Below, in pieces: positions 7,775 to 14,103 of a stretch of 20,476 nucleotides of DNA. The translations under genes were made by a program, and so were the position numbers. How positions within the stretch are numbered: the first letter of the stretch is position 1; each line of letters starts with the position of its first letter. The stretch is from an uncultured Oscillospiraceae bacterium. GTDB taxonomy: Bacteria > Bacillota > Clostridia > Oscillospirales > Ruminococcaceae. The notes under the pieces were generated by a model. That model was not told the origin of the DNA. It did no database searches and saw nothing but the letters and a program-made list of their open reading frames with translations. The stretch covers positions 1 through 20,476 of the forward strand of contig CAKSPH010000038.1 of NCBI GenBank assembly GCA_934481355.1, in the 5' to 3' direction.

Positions 7775-7814
7775 GATGTATCTTCCTTTCTTGAAGTTTA
7801 ACAATACAGTACTA

Positions 7815-7843
7815 TTATACTCTATTCTGAGCTTTTTTTCAAG
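7815..7843 (-). promoter_or_regulatory. sigma-A promoter of gatCAB
   Basis: On the minus strand, TTGAAA (7843-7838) and TATAAT (7820-7815) are separated by 17 bases. The predicted start, near 7808, gives a leader of about 34 bases to the gatC ATG. Confidence 0.88.
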
Positions 7844-8104
7844 TGTTATTTGCAAAAAGTGCGCGTCCGCAGTCCGGAAAGTTCAGGGGTAAAAAAGAAT
7901 TTTCTGCAATTTGTATGATTCACTGAAAATTTTGAAACTTCATGCACCACGTTCTTGCAAAAAATACATAACAGACGGTGAACCGCCCTCCACCGTGCCA
8001 TAATCGGACGCGGTTATTTACAGCTAACCGGAATTATAAGTAAAATCTGTATCTCAATATGCAAGAAAATGAAAGTTTGTAATTCATTTTCTTGCAAAAG
8101 GTAC
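7844..8104. other. divergent intergenic region with inverted repeats
   Basis: No convincing gene lies between the gatC promoter and the glutamate synthase promoter. It contains ACGGTG (7975-7980) facing CACCGT (7991-7996), CGGTTA (8011-8016) facing TAACCG (8025-8030), the 14-base inverted repeat at 8060-8096, and two copies of TTCTTGCAAAA (7952-7962 and 8089-8099). The inverted repeats could be operators or folded RNA; none is recognised. Confidence 0.5.
8060..8096. repeat. perfect 14-base inverted repeat upstream of the glt promoter
   Basis: TGCAAGAAAATGAA (8060-8073) and TTCATTTTCTTGCA (8083-8096) are exact reverse complements around a nine-base spacer. The right arm ends nine bases before the -35 box. 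It could be an operator or a weak terminator of unknown upstream transcription. Confidence 0.85.
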
Positions 8105-8133
8105 TTGACAAATCGGAAATACAGTGCTATAAT
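8105..8133 (+). promoter_or_regulatory. consensus sigma-A promoter of the glutamate synthase operon
   Basis: TTGACA at 8105-8110 and TATAAT at 8128-8133 with a 17-base spacer, perfect in both boxes. Transcription should begin near 8140, leaving an untranslated leader of about 235 bases before the first ATG at 8376. A perfect promoter with a long leader fits control after initiation. Confidence 0.93.
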
Positions 8134-8191
8134 GTGATTGTTGATTCAAGCGGAATAAACACCCTTGTGCCGGAGCACACGGAGAAAAACG

Positions 8192-8301
8192 GCTGAATGA
8201 AACGAAATACCGATATGCAGTTTCGCACAGCGGGATATTTCATGAAATGCAGTATGGTTCCGCATATACCAGAATGACTAAACCGGCTCAGCGCTGCGCC
8301 G
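8192..8301 (+). promoter_or_regulatory. candidate ANTAR-target RNA: two hexaloop hairpins
   Basis: Hairpin 1: GCTG (8192-8195) pairs with CAGC (8228-8231). After a 2x2 internal loop, TGAAAC (8198-8203) pairs with GTTTCG (8220-8225). A 3x3 internal loop and a TA/AT closing pair then lead to the loop ACCGAU (8209-8214). All pairs stay in one register with no bulges. Hairpin 2: CGGC (8284-8287) pairs with GCCG (8298-8301), then a U/C mismatch and a C-G pair close the loop AGCGCU (8290-8295). Both loops have A at position 1 and G at position 4, the rule known for ANTAR-protein targets, and also share C3 and U6. An ANTAR protein is encoded in the same operon. The folding was done by hand; binding is inference. 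Confidence 0.6.
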
Positions 8302-8312
8302 CATGACGCATT

Positions 8313-8345
8313 ATCCGGCGGTTTTCCTGCCGGATTTCGGTTTTT
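8313..8345 (+). terminator. leader (attenuator) terminator before the glutamate synthase operon
   Basis: ATCCGGC (8313-8319) pairs perfectly with GCCGGAT (8329-8335) around a nine-base loop, followed by TTCGGTTTTT to 8345. It lies inside the leader, 30 bases before the first ATG, so readthrough must be needed for expression. CGCCG (8297-8301) can instead pair with CGGCG (8316-8320), and CCGGC (8283-8287) with GCCGG (8329-8333), giving competing structures. Confidence 0.78.
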
Positions 8346-8375
8346 CAGAGACGATCTGATTTAAGGAGTGAGCTT

Positions 8376-9467
8376 ATGTTACAGAAAGAGGGAGAAACAA
8401 GGATCCCCGCAGGCTGCGCGATCTCAGGCTTCATAAACAGAAGCGGAAGAAGAACGAACGGAAGCGTTATCGTGAATTCCATCGCCTGTATGCACGACCG
8501 TTCCAATGGTCTGGGCGGCGGCTACGCAGGCTACGGTATCTATCCGGAGTACAAGGATCAGTACGCGTTCCACGTTTTCTACGATTCCAACGAAGCAAGG
8601 ATCAAGACCGAGGCTTTCATCGACAGGCACTTTGATGTTATCAACCTGTCGCGTATCCCGGTCAGAAAGCACCCGAGGATAACGGACGAGCCGCTGATCT
8701 GGCGCTACTTCGTGAACCCCCTTCCCACAAAGCTCGAAGAAAGCCAGCTTGACGAGCGCACCTACGTTGCGCGCTGCGTCATCAAGATAAACGACAAGAT
8801 AGACGGCGCGTATGTGTTCTCCAGCGGCAAGAACATGGGCGTATTCAAGGCGGTGGGCTACCCCGAGGACGTCGGAGAGTTCTACCGGCTGGAGGAATAC
8901 GACGGCTGGGCGTGGACGGTCCACGGACGTTACCCCACGAACACCCCCGGATGGTGGGGCGGCGCACACCCGTTCTCACTGCTGGATTATACGATAGTAC
9001 ATAACGGCGAGATATCCTCCTATGACGCGAACAGGCGCTTCATTGAGATGTTCGGCTACAAGTGCAACCTGCTGACGGATACCGAGGTAATCACCTACAT
9101 CATCGACTACCTCCACCGCCGCCTCGGAATGCCGCTTGACGACGTTGCAAAGGTCATCGCGGCGCCGTTCTGGAGCGAGATAGATTCCGGCAGGTTCAGC
9201 CCGGAGGAGACAGCGAAGCTCCGTCATTTCAGAAACGTATATTCCAGCCTGCTCATAACGGGCCCGTTCTCGATAATCCTCGGCTTCAACAACGGACTTA
9301 TGGCGCTGAACGACAGACTGAAGCTCCGTTCGATGGTGGCTGCGGAAAAGGGCGATACAGTGTACATCTCCAGCGAGGAGTGCTCCATCAGGACAATGTC
9401 CCCGGACGTTGACCGTATCTGGAGCCCCCGCGGCGGCGAGCCGATTATCGTTACACTGGACAAGTAA
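8376..9467 (+). CDS. glutamate synthase, glutamine amidotransferase (class II GATase) subunit
   Basis: 363 residues. The N-terminus reads IPAGCAISGFINRSG, where Cys14 is the likely Ntn-type nucleophile exposed by removing a 13-residue leader peptide, as in other class II glutamine amidotransferases. Further typical stretches are GRYPTNTPGWWGGAHPFSLLDYTIVHNGEISSYDANR around residues 187-225 (quoted in separate short motifs: GRYPTNT, HNGEISSYD) and LTDTEVITY. The protein equals the first domain of classical large-subunit GltB, here as a separate gene (archaeal-type GltB1). It releases ammonia from glutamine for the FMN subunit encoded next. AAGGAG at 8363-8368 supports the start. It is the first gene of the six-gene operon, behind the attenuated leader. 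Confidence 0.9.
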   Translation: MLQKEGETRIPAGCAISGFINRSGRRTNGSVIVNSIACMHDRSNGLGGGYAGYGIYPEYKDQYAFHVFYDSNEARIKTEAFIDRHFDVINLSRIPVRKHPRITDEPLIWRYFVNPLPTKLEESQLDERTYVARCVIKINDKIDGAYVFSSGKNMGVFKAVGYPEDVGEFYRLEEYDGWAWTVHGRYPTNTPGWWGGAHPFSLLDYTIVHNGEISSYDANRRFIEMFGYKCNLLTDTEVITYIIDYLHRRLGMPLDDVAKVIAAPFWSEIDSGRFSPEETAKLRHFRNVYSSLLITGPFSIILGFNNGLMALNDRLKLRSMVAAEKGDTVYISSEECSIRTMSPDVDRIWSPRGGEPIIVTLDK

Positions 9468-9492
9468 GAGCAGAATGAAAGGAAGATCATAA

Positions 9493-10998
9493 GTGGCTAT
9501 AAATTATATGAATCCTCTTTTTGAGGTAGTCCGCAATCCCGACCGCTGCATCAAGTGCCGCGTCTGTGAGCGGCAGTGCGCGAACGAAGTGCATCATTAC
9601 GACCCCGAGCTCGACAGAATGGTCGCAGACGAGACCAGCTGCGTTGACTGCCAGCGCTGCGTTACCCTCTGCCAGACAAGAGCACTGAAGATAAGAAAGA
9701 ACGAGAACCAGTTCCGCGAGAACGGCAACTGGAGCCAGCAGATAATGGACGAGGTCTACAAGCAGGCGGGCTCCGGCGGAGTGCTGCTTTCGGCGATGGG
9801 CAACCCGCGCGAGTATCCCGTTTACTGGGATAAGATACTGCTGAACGCCTCCCAGGTAACAAACCCGCCTATCGACCCGCTGCGCGAGCCGATGGAGACA
9901 AAGACCTTCCTCGGCAAGAAGGAGCAGGAGATACACTACGACGAGAACGGCAAGGCGCAGTTCGCGCATAATCCTTACCTCGAACTGGATGTTCCGATAA
10001 TGTTCTCCGCGATGTCCTTCGGATCTATTTCGAAGAACGCGCACGAATCCCTTGCAAGAGCCGCGCAGGAGCTCGGTACATACTACAACACCGGCGAGGG
10101 CGGTCTGCATCAGGATTTCTACAAGTACGGCCCCAACACGATTTGTCAGGTGGCTTCCGGACGTTTCGGCGTATTCAAGGAGTACCTCGACACCGGCGCC
10201 GCTATCGAGATAAAAATGGGTCAGGGCGCTAAGCCCGGTATCGGCGGTCATCTCCCGGGAATGAAGATAAACGAGGAGATCTCCAGGACCCGTATGATCC
10301 CCAAGGGCACGGACGCTATTTCTCCGGCTCCGCACCACGACATCTACTCCATCGAGGATCTCCGCCAGCTCGTGCTTTCCTTAAAGGAAGCCACCGACTG
10401 GAAGAAGCCGGTCATCGTAAAGATAGCGGCGGTACATAACGTGGCGGCTATCGCCTCCGGTATCGCAAGGAGCGGCGCGGACATCATCGCGATAGACGGT
10501 TACAGGGGCGGCACCGGCGCGGCTCCCACCAGGATCAGGGATAACGTCGGTATCCCGATAGAGCTTGCCCTTGCAAGCGTTGACCAGAGACTCCGGGACG
10601 AGGGAATCAGAAACAACATTTCCATCGTAGTCGGAGGTTCCATCAGAAGCAGCGCGGACGTAGTAAAGGCTGTCGCACTCGGCGCGGACGCGGTATATAT
10701 TGCAACGGCGGCTCTGCTGTCCATGGGCTGCCACCTCTGCCGCAGCTGCAACACCGGCAAGTGCAACTGGGGCATTGCCACACAGCGCGCAGACCTTGTC
10801 AAGCGCCTTAATCCCGATATCGCGTACAAGCGCCTTGTTAACCTCGTTCACGCCTGGGATCACGAGATAAAGGAAATGATGGGCGGCATGGGTATCAATT
10901 CGCTGGAATCCCTCCGCGGCAACAGGCTTATGCTCCGCGGAATCGGGCTCAACCAGAAGGAGCTTGATATCCTCGGCATAATGCACGCAGGTGAATGA
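9493..10998 (+). CDS. glutamate synthase, FMN/Fe-S catalytic subunit with N-terminal ferredoxin domain
   Basis: 501 residues from a GTG start, chosen because AGGAAG (9480-9485) lies seven bases upstream. An N-terminal 2[4Fe-4S] domain has Cys19, 22, 25, 29 and Cys50, 53, 56, 60. The rest is the FMN-binding TIM barrel of glutamate synthase: FSAMSFGSISKNAHE, GEGGLH, GAKPGIGGHLPG, IDGYRGGTGAAPT, then VGGSIRSSADVVKAVALGAD (two adjoining motifs). The [3Fe-4S] ligands C413, C419 and C424 keep the classical spacing (C-x5-C-x4-C). It condenses ammonia with 2-oxoglutarate and reduces the imine to glutamate. This is the archaeal-type GltB2, which takes electrons through ferredoxin domains rather than a canonical GltD. 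Confidence 0.95.
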   Translation: MAINYMNPLFEVVRNPDRCIKCRVCERQCANEVHHYDPELDRMVADETSCVDCQRCVTLCQTRALKIRKNENQFRENGNWSQQIMDEVYKQAGSGGVLLSAMGNPREYPVYWDKILLNASQVTNPPIDPLREPMETKTFLGKKEQEIHYDENGKAQFAHNPYLELDVPIMFSAMSFGSISKNAHESLARAAQELGTYYNTGEGGLHQDFYKYGPNTICQVASGRFGVFKEYLDTGAAIEIKMGQGAKPGIGGHLPGMKINEEISRTRMIPKGTDAISPAPHHDIYSIEDLRQLVLSLKEATDWKKPVIVKIAAVHNVAAIASGIARSGADIIAIDGYRGGTGAAPTRIRDNVGIPIELALASVDQRLRDEGIRNNISIVVGGSIRSSADVVKAVALGADAVYIATAALLSMGCHLCRSCNTGKCNWGIATQRADLVKRLNPDIAYKRLVNLVHAWDHEIKEMMGGMGINSLESLRGNRLMLRGIGLNQKELDILGIMHAGE

Positions 10999-11050
10999 TA
11001 AGTTATTTAGATGTTCCCACAACACTGCTCGAAAGGAATGGTCATAACAA

Positions 11051-11485
11051 ATGAAAAGAGTTTATGTAAACGAGGACTGGTGTCTGGGCTGCCATCTGTG
11101 TGAAGTCACCTGTGCGGCAGCGAACAGCGGCGCTCCCGATATGATAAAGGCTTTCGCGGGCGGAAAGAAGCCCGTGCCGCGTATCCAGATAGAAGAGGGC
11201 GACAAGATAAATTTCGCGGTACAGTGCCGCCACTGCGAGGCTCACCCATGCGTCAAGGGCTGCATCGCGGGCGCGCTCTCCGTTCAGGACGGAGTTATCG
11301 TCTGCGACGAGGAAAAGTGCGTAGGCTGCTACACCTGCGTGCTCTCATGTCCCTACGGCGCTATCGTCATCGACGAGGCGGGCCACAAGATACGCAAGTG
11401 CGACCTCTGCATGAGGAACAGCCACGGCGAGCCCGCCTGCGTGAAGGCTTGCCCGAACAACGCGATAGTATTCGAGGAAAGGTGA
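11051..11485 (+). CDS. four-cluster ferredoxin-type electron-transfer subunit
   Basis: 144 residues with sixteen cysteines in four groups: 11/14/17/21, 59/62/67/71, 90/93/96/100 and 117/120/130/134. This is the DmsB/HycB/CooF-like pattern for four [4Fe-4S] clusters. There is no signal peptide or membrane segment, so it is cytoplasmic. Its place between the FMN subunit and the flavin oxidoreductase suggests it wires electrons from the oxidoreductase to the glutamate synthase. The gene follows the FMN subunit after a 52-base gap. AAGGA lies rather far (about 13 bases) from the ATG. An alternative is a general ferredoxin serving other enzymes, but co-transcription favours a dedicated role. Confidence 0.9.
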   Translation: MKRVYVNEDWCLGCHLCEVTCAAANSGAPDMIKAFAGGKKPVPRIQIEEGDKINFAVQCRHCEAHPCVKGCIAGALSVQDGVIVCDEEKCVGCYTCVLSCPYGAIVIDEAGHKIRKCDLCMRNSHGEPACVKACPNNAIVFEER

Positions 11486-11495
11486 GGTGACGGAT

Positions 11496-12728
11496 ATGAA
11501 TTATGTTATCATAGGCAACTCTGCCGCAGCAGTCGGCACTATCGAGGGTATCCGTCAGGTGGACAAGACCGGCAGGATAACCGTTATCTCCGATGAGAAG
11601 TACCACACCTATTCCAGACCGCTCATATCCTACTGGCTGATGGGCAGGGTCACAGACAAGAACATCTACTACCGCTCCCCGGATTTCTACGAGAAGAACG
11701 GCGTTGAGACAATGTTCGGCTGCCGCGCGGCGAAGATAGACACAGCCGCAAAGAACGTAGTCCTCGAGGACGGAAAGACGGTCCCCTACGACAAGCTGAT
11801 GGTGGCGACAGGCTCCAAGCCCTTCGTTCCTCCGATGAACGGAATGGAGAAGATAGCCTCCTGCCACACTTTCATGAGCTATGACAGCGTAAAGGCTATC
11901 CGCTCCGAGATAAAGGAGGGCGCGAAGGTGCTGATAATCGGCGCGGGACTTATCGGTCTGAAAGCCGCCGAGGCGCTCAGCGAATACAAGGCTGACATCA
12001 CCGTTGTGGATATGGCTGACCGTATCCTGCCGTCCATCCTTGACGCGAGAGCAGGCTCCATCATGAAGAAGCACATTGAGAGCAAGGGCACAAAGTTCAT
12101 TCTGGGCACTTCCGTTGACGAGTTCAGTGAGCGCTCCGCGAAGCTGAAGAACGGCGCGACTGTGGATTTCGATATGGTCATTATCGCAGTCGGAGTACGC
12201 CCGAACCCCGAGCTTGTTTCCGAGGCGGGCGGCAAGGTGGAGCGCGGCATCATCTGCGACCTCACCCAGAAGACCACGCTGGACGACGTTTACGCCGCAG
12301 GCGACTGCACCGTGAGCCACGATTCCTCCGCTGACTGCGACAGGATACTGGCGCTTCTGCCGAACGCGTATATGCAGGGCGAGGTTGCCGGCAGGAACAT
12401 GGCGGGCGTTGAAACAAAGTACGAAAACGCTATCCCGATGAATGCGATAGGATTCTTCGGACTGCATATAATCACCGCGGGAAGCTACGACGGCGAGGAA
12501 TATGTCGAGGAGCACGGCAATAATTATAAGAAGCTGGTATTCCGCGACGGTCTGCTGAAGGGCTTCATACTGATGGGCGATGTAAAGCGCGCGGGAATAT
12601 ACACATCTCTGATAAAGGAGCGCATAGACCTGTCCGGCGTTGACATGGATATGCTCAAAGAGAAGCCGCAGATGATGATGTTCGGCAAGGCGCGCAGGGA
12701 AGAGAAGCTGGGAGGTATCAGGAGATGA
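11496..12728 (+). CDS. FAD/NAD(P)-dependent oxidoreductase, glutamate synthase-associated
   Basis: 410 residues from the ATG at 11496, preferred over an in-frame GTG at 11487 because GAGGTG (11484-11489) is then a well-placed ribosome binding site. Two Rossmann motifs are present: VIIGNSAAAVG (residues 4-14, FAD; the variant G-x-S-x-A-x-x-G seen in rubredoxin and nitrite reductase-like enzymes) and VLIIGAGLIGLKAAEAL (145-161, NAD(P)H). VYAAGDC (265-271) is the second FAD-binding signature. It should oxidise NAD(P)H and pass electrons to the neighbouring ferredoxin. It is not a canonical GltD: it lacks the N-terminal cysteine-rich ferredoxin domain of the GltD family. Which pyridine nucleotide it uses cannot be told. 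Its last bases overlap the next start (ATGA). Confidence 0.88.
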   Translation: MNYVIIGNSAAAVGTIEGIRQVDKTGRITVISDEKYHTYSRPLISYWLMGRVTDKNIYYRSPDFYEKNGVETMFGCRAAKIDTAAKNVVLEDGKTVPYDKLMVATGSKPFVPPMNGMEKIASCHTFMSYDSVKAIRSEIKEGAKVLIIGAGLIGLKAAEALSEYKADITVVDMADRILPSILDARAGSIMKKHIESKGTKFILGTSVDEFSERSAKLKNGATVDFDMVIIAVGVRPNPELVSEAGGKVERGIICDLTQKTTLDDVYAAGDCTVSHDSSADCDRILALLPNAYMQGEVAGRNMAGVETKYENAIPMNAIGFFGLHIITAGSYDGEEYVEEHGNNYKKLVFRDGLLKGFILMGDVKRAGIYTSLIKERIDLSGVDMDMLKEKPQMMMFGKARREEKLGGIRR

Positions 12729-13447
12729 TCATTGACGCAAAGAATATGCAGTATGCAGAGCTGAATAAGATGATCAGGGACTCTGACGAGCAGAAATTCA
12801 CGCTGGAGAACGTCCTTGGCCAGAGATACATCGGCGCGGGACTTTCCGGCAAGGAGATACTCATCAAGGGTACTCCCGGAAACGCCCTGGGGGCATACCT
12901 CAACGGCGCGAAGATAAGCGTGCACGGCAACGCCCAGGACGCCACCGGCGACACCATGAACGACGGCGCTATCATAATCCACGGAAACAGCGGCGACACT
13001 ACCGGCTATGCTATGCGTTCCGGCGAGATATACGTTCAGGGAAATGCGGGCTACCGCGTAGGCATCCACATGAAGAGCTATCAGGATATGTTCCCGACTA
13101 TCGTTATCGGCGGCAAGGTCGGCGACTTCCTGGGGGAGTATCAGGCGGGCGGAATCATCGTGGTGCTCGGTATCGGCGTTGAGGGCTGCCCGGTAGGCCA
13201 CTTCTGCGGCACCGGAATGCACGGCGGCGAAATGTTCATCAGGAGCGACGTAATGCCCAAGGGTCTGCCTGTCCAGGTATGCTGCACCGTTGCAACTCCC
13301 GAGGAAAAGGAGTCTATACGCCACTATGTGGAGCGCTTCGTAAAGCACTTCGGAAATGACGCTGACACCCTGCTGAGCTCGAATTTCTTCAAGCTCACCC
13401 CGAACTCCGCGAGCCCCTACAAGCAGCTTTATGTAAACAATCTGTGA
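12725..13447 (+). CDS. glutamate synthase GXGXG (alpha-subunit C-terminal) domain subunit
   Basis: 240 residues forming the right-handed beta-helix domain that ends classical GltB, here a separate gene (GltB3-type). The repeated glycine pattern is clear: GNALGAYLNGA, GNAQDATGDTMNDG, GNSGDTTGYAMRSGE and GNAGYRVGIHM, followed by GGKVGDFLGEYQAGG and GTGMHGGEMFIR. In classical enzymes this domain links the amidotransferase and FMN domains and helps form the ammonia channel. The start ATG overlaps the previous stop as ATGA, indicating translational coupling. A C-terminal helical extension (from about residue 195) follows the helix. Related domains occur in formylmethanofuran dehydrogenase FwdC, but the operon context settles the assignment. 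Confidence 0.92.
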   Translation: MIIDAKNMQYAELNKMIRDSDEQKFTLENVLGQRYIGAGLSGKEILIKGTPGNALGAYLNGAKISVHGNAQDATGDTMNDGAIIIHGNSGDTTGYAMRSGEIYVQGNAGYRVGIHMKSYQDMFPTIVIGGKVGDFLGEYQAGGIIVVLGIGVEGCPVGHFCGTGMHGGEMFIRSDVMPKGLPVQVCCTVATPEEKESIRHYVERFVKHFGNDADTLLSSNFFKLTPNSASPYKQLYVNNL

Positions 13448-13484
13448 TTTAAGCCGACACCGCGAAAGGAGGGGGATATCGCTC

Positions 13485-14060
13485 ATGGAGCGCATATTCA
13501 TAAACGCCAAGACAGAGATGATCTGCGAAACGCTTTCCGCGGCACTGGAGGAATTTCATGCCGAAATTACCTGCTGCTTCGACGATGAGCAGGCGGCGGC
13601 AGCCGATATTTCCGGGTACGATCTGGTGATAGTTTCCACGCCGCTGCGCTCGGAGTTCGGTCTGAACTACGTCGCGGATATCCACGGCCGCACGGACGCG
13701 GTGATACTCGTCCTTGCAAAGACGGAGATAGCGGACGACGTTCAGAACAGGATAAAGTTCACGGGTGCGTACGTCCTGCCGAGGCCGTTTACAAAGCAGT
13801 CGCTGGTGCAGACGATAAAGATGGCACAGATGGCAAAAGAGAGTATGAAGAAGCTGGAGCAGGAGAAATCCAAGCTCACCAAGCAGCTTGACGACATCAA
13901 GACCATCGACCGCGCGAAGTGCTGCCTTATACAGTATCTGAACCTCACGGAGAATCAGGCGCACCGCCACATACAGAAGCTCGCCATGGACACCCGCAGG
14001 AGCCAGCGTGAGATAGCTGACGATATCCTGAGGACGTACAGTGGAATGACAAATGTGTAG
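13485..14060 (+). CDS. ANTAR-domain RNA-binding regulator with degenerate receiver domain
   Basis: 191 residues. Residues 1-112 look like a response-regulator receiver, but the key sites are missing: the acidic pocket after strand 1 is replaced (INAKTE), strand 3 ends VIVSTPL with Ser51 where the phospho-Asp is expected, and LPRPF replaces the usual Lys-Pro pair. A coiled-coil linker spans about 113-140. Residues 141-184 form an ANTAR domain: DRAKCCLIQYL, ENQAHRHIQKLAMD and SQREIADDIL. ANTAR domains bind paired hexaloop hairpins and prevent termination. In Clostridium saccharobutylicum an ANTAR regulator (NitR) near glnA and glutamate synthase genes is linked to nitrogen control, from memory of that literature. 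It is last in the operon, with AAGGAGGGG upstream, and probably acts on the leader at 8192-8345. Confidence 0.88.
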   Translation: MERIFINAKTEMICETLSAALEEFHAEITCCFDDEQAAAADISGYDLVIVSTPLRSEFGLNYVADIHGRTDAVILVLAKTEIADDVQNRIKFTGAYVLPRPFTKQSLVQTIKMAQMAKESMKKLEQEKSKLTKQLDDIKTIDRAKCCLIQYLNLTENQAHRHIQKLAMDTRRSQREIADDILRTYSGMTNV

Positions 14061-14068
14061 AAGATAAC

Positions 14069-14098
14069 AACGGGAGAGCAGAAACGCTCTCCCGTTTT
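14069..14098. terminator. bidirectional terminator between the glt operon and the TIM-barrel gene
   Basis: AACGGGAGAGC (14069-14079) pairs perfectly with GCTCTCCCGTT (14086-14096) around a six-base loop. It is followed by TT on the plus strand and has an A-rich flank giving T on the minus strand. It closes the glutamate synthase operon and the convergent minus-strand operon. Confidence 0.88.
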
Positions 14099-14103
14099 GG
14101 TAT

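Noticed and set aside
7775..7855. N-terminal extension of GatC to 7855
   Set aside because: The extension contains the gatC promoter and leader, and homologous GatC proteins begin near MAVELKTIQHL.
7952..8099. Two TTCTTGCAAAA copies as the start of a repeat array
   Set aside because: Only two copies, irregular spacing, and one is part of an inverted repeat. This is not a CRISPR or iteron array.
8237..8248. ATTTCATGAAAT palindrome in the glt leader as an operator
   Set aside because: It lies about 100 bases downstream of the start site, is short and AT-rich, and is more likely a minor RNA feature or chance.
8140..8375. Glutamine riboswitch (glnA or downstream-peptide type) in the glutamate synthase leader
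   Set aside because: The conserved core of those classes (for example the GGAAGTAGG-type junction) is not present, whereas the two hexaloops and the linked ANTAR gene give a better explanation.
9487..12515. Long open frames on the minus strand opposite the glutamate synthase genes
   Set aside because: They lie opposite well-recognised genes, show no family motifs, have odd composition, and are typical shadows of GC-rich coding DNA.
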